Shown here piece by piece: positions 47,316 through 61,431 of a stretch of 64,000 nucleotides of DNA. Position 1 is the stretch's first letter. Each line of letters starts with the position of its first letter. A program made the translations under genes and the position numbers. The notes under the pieces are model-generated. The model ran no database searches, had not been told where the DNA came from, and saw only the letters and a list, made by a program, of their open reading frames with translations. Source of the stretch: Acridotheres tristis (lineage: Eukaryota; Chordata; Aves; Passeriformes; Sturnidae); assembly GCA_037013685.1 (NCBI GenBank), contig CM072888.1, forward strand, positions 8,041,034-8,105,033, given 5' to 3'.

Positions 47316-48563
47316 CAGAACATGCCTCGTCCTCTAAAAAAAAAATAAAAAACGATACAAAAGCTTCATCTGAAGAGTGTATGGTAGCAAAAAACCATTT
47401 GAGATGATTTCGTTAAGCTGACAATATGGGAATGATCTAACACATCTAAAAGGAGTACACAGATAAAGTTCATGGTCCTCAGTGTCCTTTACAATGCTTG
47501 AAATGCAAATCAAAATTCAGATTTTGTAACCAATTATGTCTTGGGGAAACAGACAAATCCTGTTGTTTTAAGAAGTATAATTTGATACAGTGTGTATTAT
47601 AAGGCATAGAGAGGCAAATGAAGTGGCACATTAGTAGGGTACACACTATTAGTAAGTGCCATGAGCTGCTGATCCTTTTTCTAGACAGGTTTTACCTGTT
47701 GTAGAATTGCACTGTAACACCTCCCACATAGAAAACACTGGTTTTTTTTTCTTTTCTTACTATGATGTTTTTAGAATTTTATTTTTCTACAGTGAAAAAT
47801 TAAAAAAAAACCCCAAAACCTAAACACCATTAAATCCCAAAATGATCTTTGCTTTTTTGACAAATATATTACCAGTGGAAGATGATGATAATTTGTCACT
47901 CAGCAATTTTGGAGAGTTCTGTAAAGAAGGAAATAAATTACTTTAATGGTATTATTTCCCAACTGCAATGCTTTCCATGGGGTTTTCTGATTTATCTAAC
48001 ATGTTCATCCGTTCCATCTTTCTCAGTTATGACATTTTGAAGAAAAATTAAAATATTTAAGGAACATTACCAACTATTAGAAGCATGGAGTGCAGGCTGT
48101 GGGAAGTATGATAGTGCCAGTCATTTTATCATCAGTGAATGTTTACATTGTTATAAGGAAATCATAGTTGCTTTTGCCTGCTTATCTCTGTAGTGTGGGC
48201 CATTAAGATTTAAGAAATTAGTTTTTATTTCAAAACAGGAGATGAAGACCATATTTTCTCAGCAAATGTTCTGCCTTGGTGTAAAGCAAGAGCTGCAAGT
48301 ATTTGCATAAACCACCATTTTAGACCCATGAGCAGATATGATGGACAACCGTGGCAGGCAAAGCTCATGACAAGAATTTGAAACAAGCTGTTGGGTGCTA
48401 GTTCAGTAATGGGGAGGGTGTCCTGGGTCGCTGCTGCGCTGAATCAATATCATGCATGCAAGCTTTGTTCTTCCCTTGTAACCTCAGTGGTCTCAACTGC
48501 ACCAGGCAATGTGTACTTCCTTGTTTTCAAGCAATTCCTTTGCTGTAATTCATCTGCTGCTTG

Positions 48564-48643
48564 CTTGTTTGTTTGTTTGGTTTTTTGTTTTTTGTTTTTT
48601 GGTTTTTTTTGTCTATTTTGGTTTTTTTGGTTTTTTTTTTTAG
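48564..48643. repeat. (GTTT)n grading into T/GG tract
   Basis: Three GTTT units, then T runs separated by GG over about 80 bp. The hydrophobic end of the 89-codon frame at 48391-48660 comes from this tract. Confidence 0.9.
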
Positions 48644-48660
48644 TTAGGGTAGAGCAATGA

Positions 48661-51600
48661 AGTTTGTATCCTAAACAACGGGCCCAGGAGTGCGTCCCAG
48701 ATGCTGAGTCTTTGTGCTCATTGCAGGTGTCTTCAGTAGGTGAAAGGATGAATTCTCAGCGTACAGCATTGGCATCACTGGGCAGGTGCATGTCCCCATG
48801 TTTTCTGTGAAAGATAAGAGAAACCTGGATTCACTGAAGTGCTACAGAGGACTTCTCATGTGGAGAGATGCTGGCTGTGGATGATGGATGTGAGCATCAC
48901 TGGCTGCAGGAGGGACAGTAGATTCCCAGCCTCAGGGTTACTGATTGCAGCAAAGTGGTGGCTTGTGGCAGCTGGACAGATGTGCTCCCAGGCTGGTTGT
49001 ATAGAAAGGCCAAAGCTAACACCATTCTGTGTTATCTCAACAATACTTTATTGTCAAGAAAAATAATTAACAGAAGTGCAGCTGAAAGCTAATACGTTGC
49101 AAGAAACTGCAATGATGACACTAATTTTCTTTCAGGTGTCAGTTTATAATAGAAATTCATTAACAACAACAACATGCAGATAAGATGTCAAACAGAAAAT
49201 ATTTTATAAAGAAATTACAACTCTTTAAATTCAGCAGGTTTCTGGGTAAATTTGGCCTATTTTCTTGCTGGATAAGGAACACCCAAGTGGACACTGTGGT
49301 AGTCACTACACTGCCTGTTTCTTACTGTGTTTTCTGCTTCCTTGAAGTCCCTGATCCCTCTCAACCCATACACCCACAAAGACATTCTTCACGCTGCTTA
49401 ATGGATCTCTAGGGCATCTTTAGGGAGTTACAGCTGTCTGGTACGCAAACAACACATGATCAAGTCTGTTTCCAAGACATTGTGGGAGTGAGGCAGAAGT
49501 TGTAAAGCTTGTACAGTTTACCGAAAGTGCACATTTTATCCCTCTCTTGGGTTTAGCTAGCTTTAGGTTTTCAACTGTATTATTTTTTGCTGCTGTTTTA
49601 TTTCATTCCTTTGTCTAGCCTTACTTCCTTCTGTGAGCACTAGATCTCATCTACTGTCGAGGACTTCTCCTGTACTACATAAATTTGGGAAAGGACATAT
49701 TAAAAATTAATGTGCGAACTCACTTGAGGGAGAGGAGAAAGAAAGGAAGTGTTGCAGAATTCCCCTCAGGAACACAGAAACAGATGAGAAAAAGAAAATT
49801 TTCAGCTGCAAGAACATATCAGTGCTGTCTATGGTGAACAGTATATTGAGGGATGGCTGTTTGGACTTACAAGGCCCTGTTAAGAAGACAGGACAAACTC
49901 GAGCACATCTGTAGGGATGAGACTAAGAGTAATGAAAAAAAGCAGGAGATTTGATCTCTAAGCAGGAAAGCCAAGGGCAGTAGTTTTTGAGCAATGCCTC
50001 TTTCGTTTAGATACCATATCAAACAAAAACTTGAAGTAAAAAGCCTAAGACACACAGTCCTTATCTATCTAATGCCTTCTTTCTCCCTCTCTTTTTAATA
50101 GTAGCTCAATCTATTTTAATGTGAAATATCTAAGCATTTTTATATTAACAAACTCAAAACAGTATTTGGGGTTTTCTGGAAAGAAGTCCCCTTTTTCTGC
50201 TCAAACAATTATGTAGTGTGTCCAGTTTTCACAAATATTTCCACAAAATTGACTGATACAAAAATTGTACTGTTCCTGGGGGAGAAAAGAAATCTATATG
50301 TTATCAATGCCTTGAATACTTAGTGGCCTATGGGCACCCAGCTCATCATGAAAGATAAATAAAATTTAAGTAAATAATATATGCAATTAAAAAAAAAAAT
50401 CAGACCACCATACAATAAGGTATGGCATATATTCCACTTTGGAGGAAGATTCATATATCATGTGTATGGAACAGAGCTCTACTCATGAATTATTTGTTTC
50501 TATTGCAGCACACGATAGATTAAAGGACACAATCCAAGTTACAGTTGACATCTTAAAGCAGTGCTGTGCATAGAGATATTATTTATGAAAGAAATATTAT
50601 ACAATCATACGTTTTCAATAGGGCCTGCTTTCTTTCTCTTTTGAGGCAGAATAATAGTAAATAAGGTTAAAAAAGTCTTTAAAAAATCACTACGGGTTTT
50701 ATTTACAAAGCAATATCTTCCCCATGGTTTTATCTAGTTAGCTGCTCACACTGATATTTAATCTTTCTGTTCAGAGCTGGTGCTCCACTCATCTTAAAAA
50801 TCTGGTGCAAGACTTCACCTCCTTTGCAGCTCATATCCGCAGATTAGTTGGGGATCATCCTGTGCTCTGCTCTGAGACTTATTTGAGTGGCTGTAGATTG
50901 ACACTGTATTTTTCTGGTAGCTGCAAAGGTGTTCCATGATCCTTCTGTGTCAGGATGAGCTCCCAAAGTGAGGTTACTTAAACCTCACTGCACTCAAGCC
51001 TATGTTGGTCTGAAACGTCATCATTAGTGCACTTTTACCTGCAGAGTCAGAAATATCATCTAAGTGACTTTGCTGTCCTTGAATGTTGAGTTATGCCTTG
51101 GAGAAATAAATTAGAATCTACACTCCAAAATAAAGACCTAATCAGGGAAATACTGCCTATTTTGCCTCCCTTTATTTTGGAAGAGGAGATAGGAATTTGA
51201 AAACATATTTTAATGCTGAGGTAGATCAACTGGTTAAGAGGAACCTGGTAAAAATAGAGGATCAGATGTCTGGATGACTCCAAGCAGAACTGCTGTTTGA
51301 TAACATGTTTAGTCCAAACTTTGAACGTTATGGAACCCTTTAAACACAAAGATAGGAGCTTTATTTGCATGCATGTTTCATTTAGTCACAGACTGTCAGG
51401 AGGTTTTATGTACGCAAAATGTTACGGAAATATCTATTCCATCATTTATAGATGAAGTTTTCAAATTTACATACTTAATTGCAGAGACTGCACAAGTGAA
51501 TGTCAATGCACAAAATCAAGATTTCTTGGTGCAAAAGGAAAAGAGCACAGAGAACAACTGTGTATATCTGTATAGAATTGATATTTATTTTGATTTATTG

Positions 51601-54600
51601 CAACTATTCATTTTGCCATGTTATATGAAAAATGAGAAAAAATTCCCATTTTGCAGATTTTTAGTGACAAATAAGAAAATGGTGGTTAATTATTTAAAAA
51701 TATTTTCTGCTACATTCAAGTGGTGATTCAATAGTTTGCACATATTTTACACATGGAATATTATCATGTTAACCATAAAACCTTCCCTCAGCAATGCAAA
51801 CAAACCTTCTGTATTGAAATATTGGCTGTTGTTGAAGATACTGGGAGAATTGCCATGGCTTTAAGAGGATGAGGATTTCATCCAGAGTCATACCTCTGCA
51901 AAGAAAGATTATTGTTCATGATACTGGAAACCACTATCCCAATCTAGGATATGATGTTGAGTCTAAGTTTTTAATTCAGTTCAAAGTAGCTCACACCCAT
52001 AATAAATTCACTCCCATGGGTATAGTGAATCAAAAGCTGAATACTGACCTTACTGTAAAATAAATCAGGATGTTAATTTCATTGAAACTATAGACAAACA
52101 ATTTGAGATGTGTTTGCTGATAAGATGGACTGAAACCCAAAGAGGTGTTATACTTCTCTTTTTTAATAATTTTCTTGCTATTTTTATTAGTTTCAAGTGA
52201 AAAAGTATTCTCTATTTTTTGCCTTTGGGCAGGAGATGGAAAACTGCATCTAAAATTCCCTATTTATTTCTAAATAATACAGTACTGTATAGAAAAGTCA
52301 TAAAAACAGAGACTGCAAATTGAATTCCAATAACTCTATCCTGTGAAAGCAAACTTCCATCTAGTAAATGAGAAAGCATTATTGACAATTATATGCAAAT
52401 TAGCAGGCTTTTGGCAGGCTTTTCAAAACTATTATCTTTTGGCAACTCTGTAAATTATGTAGCTATGGCAGCAATGTAGAATTGCTCATTATACTTTATT
52501 GATACATTTATGTCTCCTTATATTGGAATATTTTGCTATGGGTCTTTGGAGACGTTCTTTGCTTATTTTTGTGCCTCCATTTCTCTCGTGCTTTGTACTT
52601 ACCCCCACACTCTGAGTCGGAACTTCCTATAGAGTCACTGGGCCAGAGGGAGTCAACTTCCATCATCATCATCATCACCATAATCTCCACCCCCTCTTCT
52701 TTACATCCTGAAGGCTATCAAACAAACAGGCAAAAATTAGGTGTCATTTCCTTACCACAAGGCTTCCCTGGAGACCTGTGCATATCCTCCCTTTTCAAAA
52801 TCCTGTTCCTTCTTCAGCTCGGACCACGTATTCTTCTACATGCCCCAAATTCAGTAGCCTACACTTCTTCTGGAGCTGAGAACATATTTTCCATTGCCAC
52901 TGTGCTACAGAGTATGTGCTCTCTCTCTATTACAGCTTATATTTAATAAACGAGGAACAGGCATCCTGTTTATGTTTATTCATAACAAGTTTAGATGTTA
53001 CTTTTGAAGATAAAGAAACAAGTTTGATGATATACAATATCTGCTACACGCTCTGCACTGATAGCAAACTTTAGCAATCAAGGAAAGATAAAAAGGTTTT
53101 GGAGAATTTAATCATGTACTTCAAAGTAAGCTTAAGAACATATATTTCAGAAACTGAGATAAAATATGAATGTTTAATTTATCTTCTTTCTTTTTTACCA
53201 TGAATGTTTCTGATTCTGTCGCTAATAACCTCATTGCTTCTGTCAGCCAACACCTCTTTTAGGAGTTTTTTGTTGTTGTTAGAGGGTTGATTTGTTGTTT
53301 GTTTGTTTGTTTTTTTCTTTTCTTTCCAGAAGTAACTTTTGTTGAAGAAATAATTTTTTAATTAGCTTTCGGTTTTCCAAATGATGCAACTGATGCTTTA
53401 CTTGGGTAGAGGATACACATCATTTGGGGTGTGCATTTCATTTCATAGGGTTACTGGAAAAGAAGAAATTGATGTAAAAATAACCAGGTCACAAGCAGTG
53501 ATGTGCTAAGGTTCTACAGTAGAGAACTCCATTTCTTGAGTAACCTCTGATGGTATGTCTGTGCAGTGGTAAGTACAACCACACTTTATTGTTTATTTTT
53601 GGCTGGTTTGGTAGTAACATAAGAAAGAGGTTTCTCTAGTGTAATTGCAAAAGTGTTTGGGTAATATACAGAACCAAATATGAAGCGCCACCCTGCCAAA
53701 TATTTGTCCTTTTACCTTCTGGATGTTGCTATTTGGATTCTAATGTTAAGGACATGTATAAACACAACTCAAAATGGTCTCTGCCCTTTCTCATAAAATC
53801 ACAGGTCAATTCTTGCCTCAAAGTCACAAGCAAAATATGTAGTTTTACTTAGGAGCCATTTTTTTGCCAGGGATTAATATATATACCTGCCTAAATTGAA
53901 TTCACTCACCTCTGTGCCTGATGTAACACATGGCATGGTTGCAGAAGAGCAGCTCGTGTCCTTCTTCAGACCTTTCAGCTAATCTTCAAAGTGTAAGAGT
54001 CAGAGTGAAGGGCAGCTGTCACAGAAGGAAATACAATTTGTGGCAAGACTTAAATTCATATTCTTTTTACAAATCCTGCTGAAATAGAATTCTCATACAT
54101 GTTGGTGATATTGTCAAAGACCCCTTTCTTCTTCCATATTATAGCTATAAAATGTCAAATTCAGAATAAGACGTGACTTAGGTCAGCGTATTTCAGAATC
54201 CAACAACTATTTCTCTGGCACAAGGACTGGTAGCAGGAAAAGAGAAAGACTTTTTTTTTTGCTGGAATAGGGATACAAAGAATGAAAAAGCATCCTTGGG
54301 ATTGTTTACAGGGATCAACTGAATGAAAACCTTCATTTGCACTTGGGGAGTTTCACAGAAAGAAATTAAGCTAGCATATTTAGGGTGAAATTTCAAAATG
54401 CTTTGTGTTGACCTAACTGTGCTCCGGTTAACAGTTCAATATAACTCTGACTGACTGGACAGCACTGCTGAGGATTTATGAGAATTATGATCTGCCTAAA
54501 AGTTACCAAATTTTAAAAATCCACTTAGTCTAAATCTTTAAGGGATGAATCTTGAGGAAACCTGTTTGAAATCCATTGTTTAGTTATTCTCTCTGGAGTT

Positions 54601-55960
54601 TCCATAAAGAGATCATGTTAAACCATTTGGATCAAGTGAAAAAAAAGGGATTAGGTGTCTTGGTGGCAAGTAGTGCTGACAGCAAAGTTGTTGGTTAGTA
54701 TAGGATACTAAAGGCATGCACAATCAGTTACCAGTTTTATGAAAATGGAGGTGCTCATCAATTATTTTAGGTTTCTAAATTTTGAGACTTGCCAGAGCAG
54801 AATCTCGCTAGTACTGATTAGCATGTTGAATCACTTGATAAGATGTGTGCATCAGCTAAAATGAGGGGAACTCAGGAATCAAAGGAAAGGAAATTACCCT
54901 TTATATCCTGTACTTTCTTTGGCATTCAAAACTGATTTGAAAATAAGAGGAAATATCTCACATTAGAGATGCTGCATGCATCTCTTGCACTGCTTCACGG
55001 GAGAATCTGGCTGAATACTGTGTCCTACTAGCTACTGAGGAGCAAGAACCTTGTGAGGGTTGAGAGGTGTGTCTTCTGGGTCACAACTCTGAAGATGGTC
55101 AGGATTAAAGATTTCTGTTCAAGGGGAGAGTATGAGAGCCAGTCCTAAAATTTATAACAGTTTAGCATTAATATCCAGCTTGTGGCCAGTATAAAATACT
55201 CATGGTAATGATATTTTCTTACATAAACAAACCTTAATATCTTGAGTGACTTCGAGAGTTGGACCACATAAGGGATATTAGTCTGAAGGTCATCCTTATG
55301 AACTTCAAATACAAGCACCATCTTAAAAAGACAGCTCAGTAATTTTAACAGTGTGCTCCTGTATTCTGGCTGAACAGAAGGACTGCTATTTCAGCATATT
55401 AGTACTGTTAAGGGAGTGCCTGCTGTGTTTGGGGTCTCTACAACACCAGGTTTTCAGTGTATATGGCTTCCTAACACTGCCCCAGTATACTTTCCAAGGA
55501 AGGCACACTTCCTAACAGCTAGAGGCTTCCTATAAGGTGTTATGTCCTAGCCTTCCTTTATTCCCAGGTTATTTTACATTTTTCATCTCTTGTTCTTCTT
55601 CCAGCGATAGAATGCACAGTCTCCCGAGAGAATTCCCCTTGGCTACAGTTCATTTACAGCTGATTTTAGAAACAGCAAGAGAAGAACACTTAAATCAGAC
55701 TGTCTGCTACCTACCTAGTTGAAAAAAGGGAGTGCATAAATCCAGATATTAAAGTAAATAGAGAAAGAAACAGCTGTTTTATGGGAACTCTAGAACCTTA
55801 AATCCCATGTTTGCTCTGTATTTCACTTGATTATCTTAACCTGTTCTCATTTTCTCAGCAAATGGCTGCAATGGGAAATGCAAACAGACAAAAGGGAGCA
55901 GCAAAGAGGATTTAAAAACTGCATGCCGTTATAATAGAGCACGAAGAGTTTAGACAGAGA
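48661..55960. other. AT-rich non-coding DNA, no gene seen
   Basis: Frames are at most 137 codons (52533-52946, plus), without motifs. A (CAT)n run of five units lies at about 52662-52677 and a GTTT/T tract at about 53265-53318. No transposon ends recognised. Confidence 0.6.
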
Positions 55961-55963
55961 AAA

Positions 55964-56206
55964 TCGCAGAATATGCTGAGTTAGAAGTGACCCACAAGAA
56001 TCACTGAGTCCAGTTCCTGGCCCTGCAAAGGACCATCCCGAGGGTCACACCCTGTGCCTGAGAGCATTGTCCAAATGCCTCTTGAACCCTGCCAGCCCGG
56101 TGCTGTGACCACTTCCCTGGGGACACTCCTCCAGTGCCCAACCACCCTCTGTGTCAAAAACCTTTATCTAATGCTCAAACTCATCTCCCCTGACGCAAAC
56201 ATCCCT
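55964..56206 (-). mobile_element. CR1 LINE 3' end, reverse orientation
   Basis: Starting with ATCGCAGAATATGCTGAGTT, the order of blocks (TTCCTGGCCCTGCAAAGGAC, GGGTCACACCCTGTGCCTGA, GAGCATTGTCCAAATGCCTC, GTGCTGTGACCACTTCCCTG, GTGCCCAACCACCCTCTGTG) is that of a CR1 3' untranslated and terminal region on the opposite strand. The 3' terminus lies to the left. The copy is 5'-truncated at about 240 bp and diverged. The 72-codon frame inside it is not a gene. Confidence 0.9.
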
Positions 56207-58508
56207 GCTTTAAAATGTTTAAAATCATTTTACAATAATATGTGGGGCATCCCTATCTTGTATCATGTTTGAATTCCATGAGGGACCAACGGCAGTGGAA
56301 GAGCAAAAAGTGTGACTTGATAAATCTGGAAAAAGCTGTTTTTTCAAGTCCCCTTTAGAGAACATGTGGTTTTTGTAGCCCTTGGAATTCTGCCTGATTA
56401 GAAGAAAAAGCCAAATAATTTGACACAACAAAGCAGTGTACAACTTCACCTTGCTAGCAGTGCCTTAGTAGTTTGCTTGTCTTTCCAGAATGTGACAAGT
56501 GCCTGAGGAAAGGCAAACAATTCTTATGGTGAGACAAAAGGAAGGAGTATTAAGTGCTGTTGATTTCGGAGAGGGGAAAAAAATAAAAGCCTTTGCATGG
56601 CAAATGAAAATAGAAATGCAAATCAGCTCCAAATACTTAACATATCTGATAAACAATTGTGTAAAAATAGAAAGTGGAGACAATAAAGTCATTAAAACAT
56701 TGTCTAGTCACATTCACTGTCAGTGTAGCCTCACATAGCTGAGGAGCAAGCCTGTGTATGCTGCCAGACAGGAGCACATATCCTCACCAGGCAGTTAGAC
56801 CTTCCCAAGTCACATGCAAACGTCAGTTCCCAAACATTCGTGTTTGCAGTCACACTAATGATTAAAATTATATCCTGACAACTGACATGTCATTAAAAAA
56901 AAACCAAAAACAAAAACAAAACTGCTCAGCATTGCCTGAAGCACCAGAAAACAAGTGTAAGAGGGAATTAAGAAGCTAGGGGGGAAAAGGGAGGAAGGAG
57001 AAGCTAGTCAAGCATATTGTATTGTTCACTGGTGTCAATCTGCACAGATCATGTTTGAGCTCATCGTGCCTGATCTACTTAATGGCTGTTTTCTGTAAGC
57101 TGTATTTCAGCTTTTCTGCAGTTTAGAAAAACATCTTACACTGTCACATCTGCAGAGAACTTTATATAATAACATAACATACAAAGAAGCTTGCAAAAGC
57201 AATGAATGCTGAATCCAAAGGACCTTAGGTGGATCACAGCTTTTAAAGTGTATTTGAAAAGACTTTTTAACAACAGGTGCACTACTTTATCATGAAGGAT
57301 TCTTACATCAGTGTCTGTCAACCCATCAGTCAGTTACTTGAATTTGGACAGTCTTTGTTTTCTATGCTGATATCTTTCTGTTACAAATGCAAATTTTGGA
57401 AAATGCAGGCATCTTCTCTCTGAACACATCGTAGAAGCAGCATTTGGCAGCGGAGTTTGAATTTCCATTTCCAAGCAAGGGCTTTGCTAGTGCTATAATT
57501 TCTGTTTAACTTGTGAAAATAGATGCCATAACAACACACCTCTACCTTTGCAACCAAGGTCTGTTTTAGGGCAGGAAAATTCTAAAGGAACATCTTAAAA
57601 TAAGTTTTAGCAAGAGATATTTTACTTCCAAGGACATTTATTTCAGATTGCAGAGCTCTCCAGCCTTCCTGAAGTCCAATTGAACATGACCTGATGACAA
57701 TGAATTCCTCAGGTGTGTGGCAACTGCAAAGTAAAACTAATTGTTAAGATCTCAGACCAGGTTCCTAATTCATTATTATGTAAAATAGGGTGATTAGTCT
57801 TAAGAAAATGTAACAAAACCTTTCCTTGACTCACTAAGATTTCCATGGGATTATTTGCTATGTGGGAAAATACTCAGAAAATGCTAAATCTATTGTTTTT
57901 TCCCTTTTTGTAAGATGTGGTTTATAACTCCCTATAGCTTTAGGGCTTAATTCTTTCAGCAATCAGCAAATCAAATAATGGCATTAAACATTAATAAGAT
58001 AGACAAAAACACATGATAGTTTTTTCTTTCAAACTGCAGAACTGTAGTGAAGAAATGCCATGGCTACTCTTAGCTATACTCCCCTGTTGCAGACTTTGGT
58101 GATGAAGTGTAGGCTTAGACAGTTCTTTTTCCTTTTGGCTTGATAATTTGTTCCCCTGGCCAGCCTGAGCCAGGTGCTCAAGGCTGTCTTCAAGGAGTTA
58201 TGTTCTGTTGTATCCAGTGACTACCTAGTGTTTCCAAAAACTCTTGGTACCCTCACTCTTGTTTTAAACAGTGGAGCTATGGCATTTCTGCAGAAACTGG
58301 GGGGAAAAAAAGATAATGAGGAATTGGTGGTATAGTCAGGCAGTCGACTCAGAGGGAATAAATCATTGTTCTGTTTTTTCTGAAATTTTGGTGAAAAATC
58401 AAACACAGGCACAGTAGTCCTGAAACGCTTCCATCGCATCCGGATGCTGCTGTGGAATGCCCTGTCTTATTCTGTCTAGCTTCTCCATGCAAACCACTGA
58501 CTTGAATT

Positions 58509-58547
58509 CTCATCTTGTTTCCCTAATTCCCATCTTGTTTCCCTAAC
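58509..58547. repeat. 20-bp tandem doublet
   Basis: CATCTTGTTTCCCTAA is present twice at a 20-bp spacing, with one difference in the flanking bases of each unit. Confidence 0.85.
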
Positions 58548-60857
58548 AGTTCCCACAGACCACTAATTTTATTTTATTGAAAGCTACTACATGATAGGAC
58601 ATCTTTATATTAAAATATCGTCATGTTTTACTGTGTAAAGCAATAACTTTATGAAAAACTTTATTTTCAAGGAATATGACATGGTTTGAAAAGTTTTTTC
58701 TCTCTTAGAAACCTCATTATTCCTCTTTTTGTTTTCCGAAAGCTTATTTATCTCACCTTAGCTAAGTCATCTTTATAGATAATAACTCATATTCCAGTTG
58801 CCAGTAGGTTATTTTTTTGTGTTTCACTGATGTAGGTAAGAAGTAAATCCATATTCTTCTGTGCTGAAATTGTAATTTATTATAGTCTGTTGCATTGTAT
58901 TTCATTCTCTTTATTGTCAAGCATATAAAGCCAGCATTTTTTTCTCCAAAACTTTCATGTTATATTTGCACACTTCTCCTATACACATTTTATGACTTTT
59001 CCCCCCCTCAATCAAATTCTAACATTCCTTGCATATGAACTGTCCTAATTATAGCAAATCTCCAGCAAGCAGCTGACTGATGAGCTCACTGGAGCTTTAA
59101 TGTAAATAGGGACAATGGGTCACTTCACAACTGCTCTTTGTCAGTCCATAAGAAAAGTGCAATGGATTTCTTCAGGAAATCTTCCTAACAAAGTCAAGGA
59201 AAGGAGACATATGTCAGGTGGTTTTGGAAGTCTACAGAGAAAATATGCTTCAGGTAGCTACAGTAAATTTGCACACAAAGTCTTTAATTGAAAGGGCAAA
59301 AGTCATGATAAATATTTCACGGCAGAATGAAAATAGTAGCTTTTCCCATCAGTCTGTTTTATATCAATTTCTGTCACTGTTGAACTTTAAAAAACACTTT
59401 TCATTTCAAACCTGCAGGTTTTTATTTTCTTGGGGTTTTTTTTGTTGCTTTTTTTTTTTTTTTTATACCTAAATAACAAAAATCACCTTTCATATTAATT
59501 TCTGATAGTAGATGGCACTTGGTAGGAAACAACCTACAGAACCTAGGAATAGTACTTGAAGTCTAGTGAAGGATGTCTGGGTTGACTGAAGGAGCCTCTA
59601 AGCTGTCACTTAAGTTACTGCTCTTACCTCAATGCTTGTCTGATGTTAATTTTCAGCTATAACACAAAAAGAAACTTAACCCAGAATTTGCCATTTTATA
59701 TGGTAGTCAAAGTTGGTTTTCTACATGTCAGCCTGCACTCTCCATGGACTTGTCTTCGAAGTAGATGGTTGTTTCTCCTTAATTCTGTAACTTCCTACTC
59801 CCTCTCATGACATGTTCTTCTCCATTTAGTTTAATGCTTTCATGAGAGATATAAGAGATGGAAAAAAACCCTAGGGCACTGTTTGCTAATGGTTTGTATT
59901 TTTTTTTTTTTTTTTTTGTGGTAAAATTAGTGAATTTTGTCAAAAAATCTGGCACTTAGTATAGTTTTGCAAATTTTTCTCTCTTAATAGTAGTACTTGA
60001 CATACTTACTAAAAATTGAACTTCCATTTTGTAAGTTGGAATCTAAAGAACAGCAGTGCTTTCCAAGCAAGCTCACAGCTAAGGCACATTTTATATAAGG
60101 GGGTGAACTTTGTTTTTAATAGCACAGTCTGTCATGCCTTGGTAATGAATCCAAATGAAAAGCATGCAGAAGTAATAGTGAAACAAAATTTCAGACTGTG
60201 GGGCTTTTTTAGGTTGCTATTTTTCTCCTCTTTTTGTCTCTCATCTAGCTAGCAAAGGGATTGAAAAGGCTTCCACAAATGGCAGAAGTTTATGTCACAG
60301 AGTTTAGCAATCAGTAAAGCCATCCACAGCTCCACTGTGTGCATGGTAGTTATTTGCTGCTCAGAATCAGTTAAAATGTTTCTCCATTAAGTAGCAGTTA
60401 TTCTGCCAGGTAAAAATAAATGCATTTATGCCTCCTCAGAGGTTCATCAGGGCTGTGGGGCTGTGGATTTGTTTCTTTTTTCTTTTCTTTTCATTATGTA
60501 GCCATTTTTTTACTCCTTTAGTTCTGATAGCAGCTTTTATAGTTGAAGTAATATGGCTTGTAAAGTTAAAATCAATTACAGTAGAATATCCCTTATGGAT
60601 ATCCTGTAGAAGATAGCCTGTATATGCACTGCAGGTTTCATTTCAAACTCTGAAAGCTGTAATCTGAATTCAGTACATGTAGCCATTAAGAATTAATACA
60701 AGATATAAAATCTCACTCATGTTTATAAAATGTCAGTCAAATAGCAGCCGATGCCTAGAGTTGTGTTAGCAGAGTAAGCTCGGGGTACAACGAGATATAT
60801 TTCAGGAGTGTTTATTTTGGAAACCTGGGGAGAAATGGAAAAGATGTATGACCTTGG

Positions 60858-60887
60858 GACATATATATATGTATACATATATATGTA
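60858..60887. repeat. Palindromic (TA)n / TGTATACA stretch
   Basis: ACATATATATATGTATACATATATATGT reads nearly the same on both strands, centred on GTATAC. Confidence 0.85.
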
Positions 60888-61409
60888 GTTCTACGTAAAT
60901 ATATGTTTATAATATGTATTTAAATTCTCTGGTTTATTGAAGCTACCTGTACAGTCTGCACTAACAAAAAACTGATCCTGAGCTCTTATGCGTGGCTTTT
61001 CTGTGATCATGGTGGCCCAAACCAATTTAAGGCTTCAAGTGTCAGGATCAGCATGGAAACTGTGCCTCAGGCAAAAGTGAGTGCAGTGCAAGAAACCAGT
61101 ATTGCTGTGTGAGGGACCGGTGTCAGAGGGGACACTGGGGTAGGGAACACCTGTCAGACCAGAGGAAAGAGTGTAGGTGAGGCATTTTGGCTCTGCAGGA
61201 CAGCTGAAGCAAATTCCACTGCCCAAAGCAATGACTCATGCATTCCTATGGTAAAGGGATAGATATGTTCAGGAATTGTAACATTAGAATTTTTGAGAGG
61301 TCTTTTCCTTCCTGTAATTCAGAGAATCCAAAGATGCCAATCTATTTTCAGAAATACTACAGACTTATGCTTTCATCCCCTTTGCTTTCTTTGGGCTTGC
61401 TCTTGGTGG

Positions 61410-61431
61410 AGAATCACAATTCTGTGATTCT
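61410..61431. repeat. Short perfect hairpin
   Basis: Arms AGAATCACA and TGTGATTCT (9 bp) flank a 4-nt loop (ATTC). No T run or other terminator feature follows. Confidence 0.8.

Larger units (their letters stand above)
45301..48560. other. AT-rich non-coding DNA with small repeats
   Basis: No supportable gene. Contains a hexamer repeat at 45838-45890 and (AAAC)n at about 47294-47315. Confidence 0.6.

Noticed and set aside
56054..56272. 72-codon frame at 56 kb
   Set aside because: It falls within the reverse-oriented CR1 3' end, which is non-coding.
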